Shown here piece by piece: positions 26,027-35,002 of a stretch of 64,000 nucleotides of DNA. Numbering within the stretch: the stretch's first letter is position 1; every line of letters starts with the position of its first letter. The notes below the pieces were generated by a model. That model made no database searches. It was not told the DNA's origin and saw only the letters and a program-made list of their open reading frames with translations. Origin of the DNA: Allokutzneria sp. A3M-2-11 16. Lineage in GTDB: Bacteria > Actinomycetota > Actinomycetes > Mycobacteriales > Pseudonocardiaceae. The translations under genes were made by a program, and so were the position numbers. The DNA lies in contig NZ_JANAVO010000001.1 in the NCBI RefSeq assembly GCF_024213555.1, positions 1,240,001 to 1,304,000 of the forward strand, written 5' to 3'.

Positions 26027-27556
26027 TCAGCCGCCGGGCTGCGCCTCGCGGGGGTCCTTGCGGCGCAGGATCTTCGAGTCGTCCAGCGAGACCGCGTCGA
26101 ACACCCGGCGGGCCTCGCGCGGGTCGAGCCTGGGTCCCTCGGGCAGCAACCGCAGGATGCTCTCCGGCGCGGGCCGGTAGGGCGCGGCCAGCCCGAGCCC
26201 CTCCGCGATGCGCGCGTCCGGGATGCCGAACTTCACGCCGCGGTCGGAGACGAGCTGGATCGGTCCGGTCGAGAAGTCGTACCCGGAGGTCGCCGCGCGC
26301 ACCACGGCCCCGCGACCGGGCGGCAGGTAGAAGCCGTCGAGCGCCTCGCCGTTGCCGTCGGCCTGCGCCAGCTGCACGGGCTTCACGTTCGGCCCGAGCC
26401 CGTCCCCGACGGTCACCGCGGAGGTCGGCCGGTCGTCCTTCGGCGCCCAGCCCAGGCAGGTGGTCGGGGCCTTCTCGATGCTCAGCACGGTCGGCACGGC
26501 CCGGGGGAAGTCCTTGACCTCCAAGGGTTTCGCGGATGCCCCGAGGTGGACCAGCTGCTGGCTCTCCATCTTCGGCCAGCTCGTCGCGGCCGTGGTGGAG
26601 CGGATCAGCTCGGCGACGGTCTCCGTCACCTCCTGCTTGCCGTCCTTGAGCAGCACGTAGAACTGGAAGTCACCCTTGGCCCGCTCCATCCGGACGACGG
26701 TGCCGACCTTGAGGTCACCGGTCCCGAAGGCGGTGGCCTCGCCGCGCTGCGGGATCTCCGGCGCGCGCAGTTCGGCGACCTCCGGGATGGCGTTGAGCAG
26801 GCCGCTGCTGACCTTGCGCGGCTTCTGCCCGGTCAGCTGGAAGGTCTCGCGGACCGCCGCGTTGCCGAGGTCCACCTTCGCCCGCACGGTCCCGGTCCCC
26901 GGCATGTCCATCCCGTCGTCGGCGGCGAAGACCAGGTAGTTCTGGCCGTTCGGCGCCGCGAGCAACAGCCCTTCCCTCGGCCCCAGCCTGCGTCCCGGCG
27001 CGGCGATCCCGGCGAGCGCCGTGGTGCGCAGCTCCGGCCGCTCGTCCGGGTCCGGCAGGTCCAGCTTTCGGTGGAGCTCATCGCAGACGGCCCATTCGGG
27101 TGAAACTCTCAGGTCTTTGTCGGGAAGCAGCTCAGGGGCGCCCGGAATTCCGGTGAACGCCCCCCTCGGCACATCGGTGAGCTTCGATTCGTCCACCCGC
27201 GACGGAGTTCCCGAGGCACTGCCACCGGTGGTCATCAGCAACAGCCGCGCCGAGGCCATGTTCGCCACCGGGATCAGCTGGCGCGGGTTCGCCGTTGCGA
27301 CGAAAACCGCCCCGGTTTGCTCGCTGATCACGATGCCGTTATCCGGCAGGGTTCCTTTCGGCTTGATCAGGCCGTAGACCAGGAATCCCAGAATGATCGC
27401 GACGGCGACCACGGCCCCGGCGGCGGTCGCCCGCATTTGGGTTCGCGCCGGTTCATGGATCATCACCGCGTCCTTGCGCACCAACGCGGACTCCATGCGG
27501 CGAACGACGAATCGATACGCCTGGACCTGTGACTTGGTTGTGGGAGTTGAGGGCAT
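26027..27556 (-). CDS. eccB: Type VII secretion core protein EccB
   Basis: A 509-residue membrane component of the ESX core. The N-terminal cytosolic tail contains TKSQVQAYRFVVRRMESALV, a family signature, followed by one membrane helix at about 43-64. The large remainder is extracytoplasmic and contains the repeated strand motifs and the two conserved cysteines (VCDELHRKL and TTCLGWAP), presumably disulfide bonded. It is transcribed divergently from eccE. It has a Pro/Arg-rich C-terminal tail. Confidence 0.95.
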   Translation of the reverse strand: MPSTPTTKSQVQAYRFVVRRMESALVRKDAVMIHEPARTQMRATAAGAVVAVAIILGFLVYGLIKPKGTLPDNGIVISEQTGAVFVATANPRQLIPVANMASARLLLMTTGGSASGTPSRVDESKLTDVPRGAFTGIPGAPELLPDKDLRVSPEWAVCDELHRKLDLPDPDERPELRTTALAGIAAPGRRLGPREGLLLAAPNGQNYLVFAADDGMDMPGTGTVRAKVDLGNAAVRETFQLTGQKPRKVSSGLLNAIPEVAELRAPEIPQRGEATAFGTGDLKVGTVVRMERAKGDFQFYVLLKDGKQEVTETVAELIRSTTAATSWPKMESQQLVHLGASAKPLEVKDFPRAVPTVLSIEKAPTTCLGWAPKDDRPTSAVTVGDGLGPNVKPVQLAQADGNGEALDGFYLPPGRGAVVRAATSGYDFSTGPIQLVSDRGVKFGIPDARIAEGLGLAAPYRPAPESILRLLPEGPRLDPREARRVFDAVSLDDSKILRRKDPREAQPGG

Positions 27557-27658
27557 TCTCGTTTGCTGCTCTCCACTGCGCGGTAGCGTTACGGACCGGT
27601 GCCTAATGCGCCTGAGGGCACCTTACTGGCAGCCAGCGCGGGGAGTGACCGAACCGGA

Positions 27659-28915
27659 ATGTCCGTGACAACGAACCCCACTCCGCCCCCCGTCGTCCTG
27701 CGGGCGCGGCGGCGCACCGTGGGCGCGAGCCTGGGCGCGCTGCCCGTCGCCAACCTCGTCGTCTTCCAGGCGGGCGCCGGGCTCGGGCTGCTCCTGCTGG
27801 CGGTGAACAGCGCGCTGCTGCCCGTCGCCGCCGGGCTGGCGGCGCTCGGTCTGCTGGTCGCGACGACGCGGTGGAACGGCCGCTGGCTGACCCAGTGGAT
27901 CGCGCTCACCACCCGCTACGCGTTGCGCTCCCACCTGCGCACCGCGCGCCAGGCGCCCGCACCCGCGGAGGAGCCCGGCCAGACGACGCTCGGCGCGGAG
28001 GACCGCAGGGTCGCGCTGCTCCGGCTGGCCGTGCCGGACCTGGTGGTCGCGCAGGCCACCGACCACGACCGCAACCCGATCGGCCTGGCCTGGCACGAGG
28101 GCACGTGGACCGCGGTCCTGCTGGTCGACCCGGCGCCCGGGCTGATCACCAAGGTCGGCAGCACGCCCAACCTGCCGCTGTCCGCGCTCGCGCCGTGCCT
28201 GGAGGACCGCGGCGTCGTGCTCGACTCGATCCAGGTGATCAGCCACTGCTACCCGGGGAGCGCGGCGCTGCCCGCGACCTCGCCCGCGCTGGCCTCCTAC
28301 CTCGAAGTGCTCGGCCCGCTGCCGACCGCGGCGCGGCGCACGACCTGGGTCGCCGTGCGGCTCGACCCGCAGCGCTGCCTGTCGGCGATCCGCGAGCGCG
28401 GCGGCGGTGTGGTCGGCGCCCACCGCGCGCTGCTCGGAGCGCTGTCGCGGGTGGGGAACGCCTTGGCGGCCAAGGGAGTGCAGACCCGCCCGCTGGACAC
28501 CGACGAGCTGCTGCGCGCCGGGATCTCGGCCGCCGAGCTCACCACGGCCACCGGCACCTCGGAGCCGGTGCACCTGCGTGAGCGGTGGACCGGTGTCACC
28601 GCGGCGGGCGTCGGCCACGCCGGCTACGCGGTCACCGGCTGGCCGAGCCGGGGTGGTCAGGCCAGCCTGAACGCGCTGACCGGTGTGCGCGCGCTGTCGG
28701 CGACCGTGTCCGTGGCGATCTCACCGAGCGACGAGGACGGCAACGTGGGCCTGCGCGGCCTGGTCCGGGTCAGCGCCCGCACCCCGAAGGAACTGGAGCA
28801 GGCCGACGAGCGCCTGCAGACGATCAGCGGGCGCCTCGGCCTGACGTTGACCCCGTTGCGCGGCGTCCAGCTCGCCGGGTTCGCCGCCTCGCTCCCGCTC
28901 GGAGGAAACACGTGA
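27659..28915 (+). CDS. eccE: Type VII secretion protein EccE
   Basis: A 418-residue EccE-type protein. Two adjacent membrane helices lie near the N-terminus (about residues 25-70, LGALPVANLVVFQAG onward), followed by WLTQWIALTTRYALR and a cytosolic domain of about 330 residues. EccE stabilises the periphery of the ESX membrane complex; the mycobacterial ESX-4 loci of M. tuberculosis lack it. Candidate starts are GTG 27599, ATG 27659 and GTG 27665. I chose 27659 because 27599 would leave only 42 bases to the divergent eccB start. Confidence 0.85.
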   Translation: MSVTTNPTPPPVVLRARRRTVGASLGALPVANLVVFQAGAGLGLLLLAVNSALLPVAAGLAALGLLVATTRWNGRWLTQWIALTTRYALRSHLRTARQAPAPAEEPGQTTLGAEDRRVALLRLAVPDLVVAQATDHDRNPIGLAWHEGTWTAVLLVDPAPGLITKVGSTPNLPLSALAPCLEDRGVVLDSIQVISHCYPGSAALPATSPALASYLEVLGPLPTAARRTTWVAVRLDPQRCLSAIRERGGGVVGAHRALLGALSRVGNALAAKGVQTRPLDTDELLRAGISAAELTTATGTSEPVHLRERWTGVTAAGVGHAGYAVTGWPSRGGQASLNALTGVRALSATVSVAISPSDEDGNVGLRGLVRVSARTPKELEQADERLQTISGRLGLTLTPLRGVQLAGFAASLPLGGNT

Positions 28916-29640
28916 CCCCTCGCGGCAGGATGCTGGAGAACAAGGCGGCCGACCTCGGCGTCGCCCCGGAGTTCACCGTCTCCCCGGAGATGCTCGACGC
29001 GATCAGCCCCTCCGGCGACCGCGGCGGCATGGTGCTCGGCTGCGGCGCGCAGGGCGAACCGCTGTCGGTCTCGGTGCTGCGCAACGCTCCCACCCGGATC
29101 GCCCTCGTCGGCGGGCTGTACCTGGCGCGCCAGATGGCGATGCGGGCGATGGCCACCGGCGCCTGGGTGGTCGTTGCGACCGGTAGGCCCGCGGCGTGGC
29201 ACGCCCTGACCAGGGCGGCGGGCCAGGGCCCGGACGGGCGGCCGGTGCCGCTGGTGCAGATCCGCAGGCTCACGCCGGTCGAGCTGCCCCGGGGTTCGGA
29301 GGACGGCCCGCTGCTCGTGGTGCACGACGGCACCGCGGTCCCCCAGGAGCTGTTCCCGCCGCGTTCTCCTTGGCAGACAACGCTTTACGTGCTCCCGTAC
29401 CTGCACCCGCAGGCGGCGTCCACGGTGACCGGGGCCGATCTGGCGCTGATCCAGCGGCTCCCGGTCGGCCAGGCGCAGCTCGCCGAGCGGATGTGGCGGC
29501 TGCCGCACCTGGCGCAGCAGCTCAGCTCCCTCGGCGACGATATGGCGGTCGCGATCGGCCCGAACGTGCGGCTGCCCATCAGGTTGATCACCACACCCAG
29601 CGAGCAGCAACTGCTCGGCCCCGTCCGCCGCGGTGACTGA
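28912..29640 (+). CDS. Uncharacterised protein coupled to eccE
   Basis: A 242-residue soluble protein with no signal peptide or membrane helix. Its GTG overlaps the eccE stop (GTGA) and has GGAGG seven bases upstream, so it is made together with EccE. Features include GMVLGCGAQGEPLSVSVLR, ARQMAMRAMATGAWVVVATGR and a C-terminal half with alternating strands and helices. The first of these loosely recalls a nucleotide-independent FHA or EccE-like C-terminal fold, but I cannot name a family. The context suggests an accessory factor of this ESX system. Confidence 0.8.
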   Translation: MTPRGRMLENKAADLGVAPEFTVSPEMLDAISPSGDRGGMVLGCGAQGEPLSVSVLRNAPTRIALVGGLYLARQMAMRAMATGAWVVVATGRPAAWHALTRAAGQGPDGRPVPLVQIRRLTPVELPRGSEDGPLLVVHDGTAVPQELFPPRSPWQTTLYVLPYLHPQAASTVTGADLALIQRLPVGQAQLAERMWRLPHLAQQLSSLGDDMAVAIGPNVRLPIRLITTPSEQQLLGPVRRGD

Positions 29641-29787
29641 CGTTTCAGAATATGAAGGGTTCCACAACTTCATCTGGATTTTGTCAATCACCTTTTAGGA
29701 CTAACCAGGCCGGGTTTCGGCCAGGAATGAAACGTGTTGCCCCTAGGGTCTGCCCGTCATTGATGGACTCACTGAGGGGAATGACCC
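29641..29787 (+). other. AT-rich intergenic region upstream of secreted protein gene
   Basis: 147 bases, with 29641-29710 clearly poorer in GC than the surroundings. TAGGGT at 29744-29749 is a possible -10 box but lacks a good -35. The next gene probably has its own promoter here, separate from eccE. Confidence 0.35.
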
Positions 29788-30120
29788 ATGCGCAAGCTCA
29801 TGGGCCTCGCACTGCCACTGCTGGCGGTGCTCGGCATGACCATGGTGACGGCGCCGAGCGCGTCCGCCGCGCCCTGCGGTTGGTACAAGGTCGGCCGCGT
29901 CGGCTACCACAACCACTGCGGCGGCGGCCTGATCCTGATCAAGTACCACTGGAGCAACGGCAACACCGGCACCACCTGCCAGGGCCCCGGCATCTACACC
30001 ATGTACCCGGACGGCCCGCACGAGCGCGTGAACGCGTACTACGTGCCCAAGCGCCCGGCGACGATGATCAACGCCGCGGGCCAGGAGATCTGCCGCGCCG
30101 GCCAGCCCAGCTACCCGTGA
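29788..30120 (+). CDS. Small secreted Cys-rich protein, DUF6355-like (paralogue 1)
   Basis: A 110-residue exported protein. The signal peptide runs MRKLMGLALPLLAVLGM with cleavage after Ala-Ser-Ala near residue 28. The mature ~80 residues hold four cysteines in PCGWYKVG, NHCGGG, TTCQGPG and EICRAG. The CGWY...YNHC-type pattern resembles the DUF6355 family annotated near actinomycete natural-product genes; that assignment is from memory and only tentative. ATG 29788 is preceded by a GGGGAA. The next gene is a paralogue. Confidence 0.75.
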   Translation: MRKLMGLALPLLAVLGMTMVTAPSASAAPCGWYKVGRVGYHNHCGGGLILIKYHWSNGNTGTTCQGPGIYTMYPDGPHERVNAYYVPKRPATMINAAGQEICRAGQPSYP

Positions 30121-30182
30121 TCACCCGGCACCGCCGACCCGCGCGGGGGCGGTGCCGTGCAACGACCCCAAGGGGAAAAGAC

Positions 30183-30515
30183 ATGCGCAAGATCCTCGGC
30201 CTGGCACTGCCGCTGTTCGCGGTGCTGGGCATGACCGCCATCGCCGCACCGAGCGCCTCGGCGGCGCAGTGCGGGTGGTACAAGGAAGGCCGAACCGGCT
30301 ACCACAAGCACTGCGCGGGCACGTTCATCCTGGTGAAAGCCAAGTGGGACAACGGGAACACGTTCACCACCTGCCAGGGCCCGTGGAGCACGATCCCGTT
30401 CTACGCGGACGGCAAGCACGTGGTGACCGGCGCCTGGTACGTGCCGACGCCGCCGAACACGTTCATCAACGCGGCAGGCAAGCGCATCTGCAGCGCGTCG
30501 CAGCCGAAGGTCTGA
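30183..30515 (+). CDS. Small secreted Cys-rich protein, DUF6355-like (paralogue 2)
   Basis: A 110-residue paralogue of the preceding gene with the same length, signal peptide (MRKILGLALPLFAVLGM) and the same four cysteines (QCGWYKEG, KHCAG, TTCQGPW, RICSAS). It starts at ATG 30183 with AGGGG upstream; the much longer open frame runs through gene 1 in another frame and is spurious. The 62 bases between the copies favour one transcript, ended by the hairpin at 30543-30584. The function is unknown. Confidence 0.78.
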   Translation: MRKILGLALPLFAVLGMTAIAAPSASAAQCGWYKEGRTGYHKHCAGTFILVKAKWDNGNTFTTCQGPWSTIPFYADGKHVVTGAWYVPTPPNTFINAAGKRICSASQPKV

Positions 30516-30542
30516 TCAGCAGGCGCTGAGCCCTGATCGACC

Positions 30543-30584
30543 CGAGGTCACCCGCCGAGCACACGCACCCGGCGGGTGACCTCG
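30543..30584. terminator. Bidirectional terminator overlapping the truA stop
   Basis: A 14-bp perfect stem (CGAGGTCACCCGCC at 30543-30556 with its complement at 30571-30584). It separates the convergent secreted-protein gene (+) and truA (-). The truA stop codon at 30548-30550 lies in the left arm, so the last truA codons form the loop and right arm. Confidence 0.75.
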
Positions 30585-31423
30585 GCGCGTTCGGCCAGCT
30601 GGTCATCGGCCGGGTAGTCCACTCCCACAAGGGAAAGCCCGTGCGCGGGGGCGACGACGACGGAACTCGCCCGCACGGTGGAGCGCAGCAGCGTCGCGGG
30701 CCACTCCGGCCCCTTGCGCCCGTCCCCCACCGCGAGCAGCGCGCCGACCAGGCTGCGCACCATCGAATGGCAGAACGCGTCGGCGGAGACGTGCGCGACG
30801 AGCTCCTCGCCATCGGGAGTCCACTCCAGGCGCTGCAACTGCCGCACCGTGGTCGCACCCTCCCTGCGCTTGCAGAACGCCGCGAAGTCGTGCTCCCCCA
30901 ACAACAATCCCGCGGCCTCGTTCATCGCGCCCACATCGAGCGCGCGCGGCCAGGCGACGACCTCGCGCGCGCGCAACGGGGCGGCGCCGTACTCGGCGGC
31001 GGTCACGCGGTACTCGTAGTGCCGTCGCAGCGCGCCGAACCGCGCGTCGAACTCCAGCGGCACCTCGCGGATCGAGTAGACCCGCACGTCCGGCGGCAGC
31101 AACCGCGCCAGCCTGCGCACCAGACCGTCCACTTCGGACGGATCGGCGGCGTCGAAGTGGGCGACCTGACCGGTCGCGTGCACCCCGGTGTCGGTCCGGC
31201 CCGCCACGGTGAGCTGGACGTCCCGCCGCGCCAGCAGCGACAGCGCGTCCTCCAGCACCCCGCACACCGTGCGCCTGCCGGGCTGCCGCGCCCAGCCGGA
31301 GAACTCGGTGCCGTCGTAGCCCAGGTCCAACCGGAAGCGGTGCGGACCCTGGACGCGGACGAGCCCGCCGCCCTCCTGCGCGGAGGAAGCGGCGGGCTCG
31401 TCGGACTGGGAACCAGTCGTCAC
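30548..31423 (-). CDS. truA: tRNA pseudouridine(38-40) synthase
   Basis: Isomerises uridines 38-40 in the anticodon arm of tRNAs. The 291-residue protein has [14 protein letters not shown] and the catalytic aspartate in [13 protein letters not shown], then [16 protein letters not shown] and [14 protein letters not shown]. An N-terminal extension of about 25 residues rich in Ser and Glu precedes the core. GTG 31423 overlaps the rplQ stop (GTGA), so truA is the last gene of the alpha operon, as in mycobacteria and Streptomyces. Confidence 0.95.
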   Translation of the reverse strand: MTTGSQSDEPAASSAQEGGGLVRVQGPHRFRLDLGYDGTEFSGWARQPGRRTVCGVLEDALSLLARRDVQLTVAGRTDTGVHATGQVAHFDAADPSEVDGLVRRLARLLPPDVRVYSIREVPLEFDARFGALRRHYEYRVTAAEYGAAPLRAREVVAWPRALDVGAMNEAAGLLLGEHDFAAFCKRREGATTVRQLQRLEWTPDGEELVAHVSADAFCHSMVRSLVGALLAVGDGRKGPEWPATLLRSTVRASSVVVAPAHGLSLVGVDYPADDQLAERAEVTRRVRVLGG

Positions 31424-31932
31424 TTCTCGGTCTTGTCCTCAGCGGCCTCGGCCTTGGCCTCGGGCGCCTCGGTCTCCTCGACCTTGGTCTCCTCGGCTGC
31501 CGGAGCGGCCTCGGTCTTCGCCTCGTCCTTGGCGAACTTGGTGCCGCGAGCGGCGTTCGCCTCGGCGGTGACGGTGCGCTCGGTGATGAGCTCGATCACG
31601 GCCATGGCCGCGTTGTCGCCCTTGCGAGGCATCGTCTTGGTGATGCGGGTGTAGCCGCCGGCGCGCTCCGCGAAGTGCGGACCGATCTCGGCCATCAGCT
31701 TGTGCACGATGTCCTTGTCGCGGATCAGCTTCATGATCTCGCGACGGTTGTGCAGGTCACCGCGCTTGGCCTTGGTGATCAGGCGCTCGGCGTACGGGCG
31801 CAGCCGCCGCGCCTTGGCCTCGGTCGTGGTGATCCGGCCGTGCTCGAACAGCGACGTGGCCAGGTTGGCCAGCATCAGCCGCTGGTGGGCAGGCGACCCA
31901 CCGAGCCGGGCACCCTTGGTGGGGGTGGGCAT
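31420..31932 (-). CDS. rplQ: 50S ribosomal protein L17 with acidic C-terminal tail
   Basis: The first ~120 residues are standard L17 ([45 protein letters not shown]). They are followed by about 50 residues rich in Glu, Ala and Lys, a low-complexity tail found in many actinobacterial L17 proteins. L17 lies near the peptide exit region of the large subunit. It follows rpoA after 61 bases and overlaps truA. Confidence 0.96.
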   Translation of the reverse strand: MPTPTKGARLGGSPAHQRLMLANLATSLFEHGRITTTEAKARRLRPYAERLITKAKRGDLHNRREIMKLIRDKDIVHKLMAEIGPHFAERAGGYTRITKTMPRKGDNAAMAVIELITERTVTAEANAARGTKFAKDEAKTEAAPAAEETKVEETEAPEAKAEAAEDKTEK

Positions 31933-31993
31933 GTCTTGCTCCTCTTGAGATCAAGCCGCGCGACGCCGCGAGGGGCGCGTGCGATGAGCAGCT

Positions 31994-33043
31994 CTACAGC
32001 TGCTCGGTCTCGGCGTAGTCGTGGCCATCGTCGTTGCCGTGGTCGACCCCTGCGGACCAACCCTCGGAGGTGTAGTCCGCCGCGGCGGCCGACGGGTCGA
32101 ACCCGGGCGGGCTGTCCTTGAGCGCGAGCCCAAGACCGGCCAGCTTCAGCTTGACCTCGTCGATCGACTTGGCGCCGAAGTTCCGGATGTCCAGCAGGTC
32201 CGCCTCGCTGCGCGAGACGAGCTCACCCACGGTGTGGATGCCCTCGCGCTTGAGGCAGTTGTAGGACCGGACGGTGAGGTCGAGGTCCTCGATCGGCATC
32301 GCGAACGCGGCGATGGTGTCCGCCTCCGCGGGAGACGGGCCGATCTCGATGCCCTCCGCGTCCACGTTGAGCTCACGGGCCAGCCCGAAGAGCTCGACGA
32401 GGGTCTTACCGGCGGAGGCGACCGCGTCCCTCGGGGTGATCGAGGGCTTGGTCTCCACGTCCAGGATCAGCTTGTCGAAGTCCGTGCGCTGCTCGACACG
32501 GGTGGCCTCGACCTTGTACGTCACCTTCAGCACCGGCGAGTAGATCGAGTCGACCGGGATCCGGCCGATCTCGGCACCGGCCTGCTTGTTCTGCATCGCC
32601 GGGACGTAGCCGCGACCGCGCTCAACGACGAGCTCGATCTCCAGCTTGCCCTTCCCGTTGAGGGTGGCGATGTGCAGGTCGGGGTTGTGCACCGTCACGC
32701 CCGCGGGCGGGACGATGTCGCCGGCGGTGACCTCGCCGGGGCCCTGCTTGCGCAGGTACATCGTCACCGGCTCGTCCTCCTCGGAACTGACGACCAGCTC
32801 CTTGAGGTTGAGGATGATGTCGGTGACGTCCTCCTTCACGCCGGGGACCGTGGTGAACTCGTGCAGCACGCCGTCGATGCGGATGCTGGTCACCGCCGCG
32901 CCCGGGATGGACGACAGCAGGGTCCTGCGGAGGGAGTTGCCGAGCGTGTAGCCGAAACCCGGCTCCAGGGGCTCGATGACGAAGTGGGACCGCGTGTCGT
33001 TGACCGACTCCTCGGCCAGCGACGGGCGCTGAGAGATAAGCAC
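31994..33043 (-). CDS. rpoA: DNA-directed RNA polymerase subunit alpha
   Basis: A 349-residue alpha subunit. The N-terminal domain (residues ~1-230) that dimerises and nucleates RNAP assembly shows [28 protein letters not shown]. The C-terminal domain (about 250-315) shows [14 protein letters not shown] and [11 protein letters not shown], used for activator and DNA contact. A short acidic tail follows. It is the usual actinobacterial length and lies between rpsD and rplQ. Confidence 0.98.
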   Translation of the reverse strand: MLISQRPSLAEESVNDTRSHFVIEPLEPGFGYTLGNSLRRTLLSSIPGAAVTSIRIDGVLHEFTTVPGVKEDVTDIILNLKELVVSSEEDEPVTMYLRKQGPGEVTAGDIVPPAGVTVHNPDLHIATLNGKGKLEIELVVERGRGYVPAMQNKQAGAEIGRIPVDSIYSPVLKVTYKVEATRVEQRTDFDKLILDVETKPSITPRDAVASAGKTLVELFGLARELNVDAEGIEIGPSPAEADTIAAFAMPIEDLDLTVRSYNCLKREGIHTVGELVSRSEADLLDIRNFGAKSIDEVKLKLAGLGLALKDSPPGFDPSAAAADYTSEGWSAGVDHGNDDGHDYAETEQL

Positions 33044-33175
33044 TGACTGTTCCCTTCCTACCGGTGACCGCTATATGACACCGAGAGAAATGACGTGCCG
33101 GAGACCAGGCGGACCTGGGGACCCGGCGAGGCGACGGCACACCCTGAAGTGCCGCCACCGGGGTCGGACGCGGAG

Positions 33176-33206
33176 CCGGGGTGGTCGCCTGAGACGACCA
33201 CCCCGG
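33176..33206 (-). terminator. Hairpin between rpsD and rpoA
   Basis: A 12-bp perfect stem (CCGGGGTGGTCG with CGACCACCCCGG) with an 7-base loop, 7 bases below the rpsD stop on the minus strand. There is no strong U tract. It may partly terminate or protect the upstream mRNA so that rpoA and the ribosomal genes are expressed at different levels. Confidence 0.6.
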
Positions 33207-33212
33207 ATCACG

Positions 33213-33818
33213 TCACTTCGAGTAGAGCTCGACGATGAGCTGCTCCTGGACCGGCACATCGATCTGTGCGCGCTCCGGGAGCTGGTGCACGAGCACCCGC
33301 AGGTTCGACGGCACGACCTGCAGCCAGGCCGGGACCGGACGGTCGCCGAGGGCTTCCTTCGCGGCCAGGAACGGCAGCGTCGGCAGGGACTTCGGCTTCA
33401 CGTCGATGATGTCGTACTGCGAGACGCGGAAGCTGGGGATGTTCACCTTCTGGCCGTTGACCAGGAAGTGACCGTGCGCCACCAGCTGACGGGCCTGACG
33501 CCGCGTGCGGGCGAGCCCGGCGCGGTAGACCACGTTGTCCAGGCGCGACTCGAGGATGCGCAGCAGGTTCTCACCGGTCTTGCCGGTGAGGCGCACGGCC
33601 TCCTCGTAGTAACGGCGGAACTGCTTCTCGAGCACGTTGTAGGTGTAGCGAGCCTTCTGCTTCTCCTGGGTCTGAAGCAGGTACTCGCTCTCCTTGATCC
33701 GCGTGCGGCCGTGCTGGCCGGGCGGGTAAGGACGGCGCTCGAACGCCTTGTCGCCCCCGATGAGGTCGACCTTGAGCCGGCGGGACTTACGAGTCGCGGG
33801 ACCGGTGTAGCGTGCCAT
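33213..33818 (-). CDS. rpsD: 30S ribosomal protein S4
   Basis: A primary 16S rRNA-binding protein of 201 residues. It begins MARYTGPATRKSRRL, lacks the N-terminal zinc-binding cysteines of some S4 forms (Cys-minus type), and shows KQKARYTYNVLEKQFRRYY. The S4 RNA-binding domain is around 95-155 (RLDNVVYRAGLARTRRQARQLVAHGHFLVNG). It is 23 bases below rpsK. Confidence 0.97.
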   Translation of the reverse strand: MARYTGPATRKSRRLKVDLIGGDKAFERRPYPPGQHGRTRIKESEYLLQTQEKQKARYTYNVLEKQFRRYYEEAVRLTGKTGENLLRILESRLDNVVYRAGLARTRRQARQLVAHGHFLVNGQKVNIPSFRVSQYDIIDVKPKSLPTLPFLAAKEALGDRPVPAWLQVVPSNLRVLVHQLPERAQIDVPVQEQLIVELYSK

Positions 33819-33841
33819 CTCTTTTTACTCCTCTCCCGCGC

Positions 33842-34249
33842 TCAGACCCGACGCCGCTTGGGCGGGCGGCAGCCGTTGTGCGGCTGCGGGGTCACGTCCT
33901 GGATGGTGCCGACCTCCAGGCCGGCGGCCTGCAGCGAACGGATCGCGGTCTCGCGGCCGGAGCCGGGACCCTTCACGAACACGTCCACCTTGCGCATGCC
34001 GTGCTCGGCGGCCTTGCGGGCGGCGTTCTCGGCGGCCATCTGGGCCGCGAACGGGGTGGACTTCCTGGAGCCCTTGAAGCCGACGTGGCCGGCGGAGGCC
34101 CAGGAGATCACGGCGCCGTTCGGGTCCGTGATGGAGACGATGGTGTTGTTGAACGTGCTCTTGATGTGGGCGTGCCCATGAGAGACGTTCTTCTTTTCCT
34201 TACGCCGGATCTTCTTGACCCCGGCGCCCTGGCGGGACTTGGGAGGCAT
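33842..34249 (-). CDS. rpsK: 30S ribosomal protein S11
   Basis: A 135-residue S11 of the platform region that contacts the Shine-Dalgarno helix. Diagnostic stretches are [32 protein letters not shown] and the C-terminal [13 protein letters not shown]. The Lys-rich N-terminal extension ([10 protein letters not shown]) is normal. It lies 30 bases below rpsM. Confidence 0.98.
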   Translation of the reverse strand: MPPKSRQGAGVKKIRRKEKKNVSHGHAHIKSTFNNTIVSITDPNGAVISWASAGHVGFKGSRKSTPFAAQMAAENAARKAAEHGMRKVDVFVKGPGSGRETAIRSLQAAGLEVGTIQDVTPQPHNGCRPPKRRRV

Positions 34250-34279
34250 GGTGCTTCCGATCTCCTAGCTGCGGGGGTC

Positions 34280-34660
34280 TTACTTCTTACCGGCCTTCTT
34301 CTTGCCGGCGACCGTCTTCTTCGGGCCCTTGCGGGTGCGGGCGTTGGTCTTGGTCCGCTGACCACGCACGGGCAGGTTGCGACGGTGCCGCAGACCCTCG
34401 TAGCAGCCGATTTCCACCTTGCGGCGAATGTCGGCCGCGACCTCGCGGCGGAGATCACCCTCGACCTTGAAGTTGTTCTCGATGTAGTCCCGCAGCTGGA
34501 CGAGCTGGTCGTCCCCGAGGTCCTTGGCGCGCAGGTCCGGGCTGACGCCCGTCGCGGCCAGGATCTCCTTGGAGCGGGTTCGGCCAATGCCGAAGATGTA
34601 GGTCAGCGCGATCTCCATCCGCTTCTCGCGGGGGAGATCCACGCCAGAAAGACGTGCCAT
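34280..34660 (-). CDS. rpsM: 30S ribosomal protein S13
   Basis: A 126-residue S13 that contacts the P-site tRNA and forms bridges to the large subunit. It shows [54 protein letters not shown] and a Lys-rich tail. Downstream genes rpsK, rpsD, rpoA, rplQ complete the alpha operon. The 164 non-coding bases between rpsM and rpmJ hold no gene. Confidence 0.98.
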   Translation of the reverse strand: MARLSGVDLPREKRMEIALTYIFGIGRTRSKEILAATGVSPDLRAKDLGDDQLVQLRDYIENNFKVEGDLRREVAADIRRKVEIGCYEGLRHRRNLPVRGQRTKTNARTRKGPKKTVAGKKKAGKK

Positions 34661-34824
34661 ACGGCTCTCTAGCTCCTGTACTCGCTCCAGGTCTTCTCCC
34701 CGCCCGTCCCGGAACCGCGGTTCCGGGCCCCGGCCTGGAGTCCGGGGGTGTGTCCCGCGCCGCGAGCGGCGCGAACAGGTACGAGGAGGCTTGTGTTGTG
34801 TCGTCTAACCGCGACTGCGGGTGA

Positions 34825-34938
34825 TCAGCCCTGACGCTGCTTGTGGCGCAGGTTCTCGCAGATCACCATGACCCGGCCGTGACGGCGGATCACCTTGCAC
34901 TTGTCGCAGATCTTCTTGACGCTCGGCTGGACCTTCAC
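34825..34938 (-). CDS. rpmJ: 50S ribosomal protein L36 (zinc-binding form)
   Basis: Only 37 residues. It starts at GTG 34938 ([14 protein letters not shown]), continues [20 protein letters not shown] and stops at TGA 34825. Cys11, Cys14, Cys27 and His32 form the zinc ribbon, so this is the C+ form of L36, which is replaced by a Zn-free version in zinc shortage in many actinobacteria. Its place between infA and rpsM is canonical. Confidence 0.96.
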   Translation of the reverse strand: MKVQPSVKKICDKCKVIRRHGRVMVICENLRHKQRQG

Positions 34939-35002
34939 GGTCGTGCACTCCTGCTTGGCCGCGTGTCCGGAACAGGTCCGGACATCAGGGATGCCACCGC
35001 GG

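Noticed and set aside
28585-28911. N-terminal extension of the eccE-coupled gene
   Set aside because: It lies wholly inside eccE in another frame; the GTG at 28912 has a well-placed Shine-Dalgarno.
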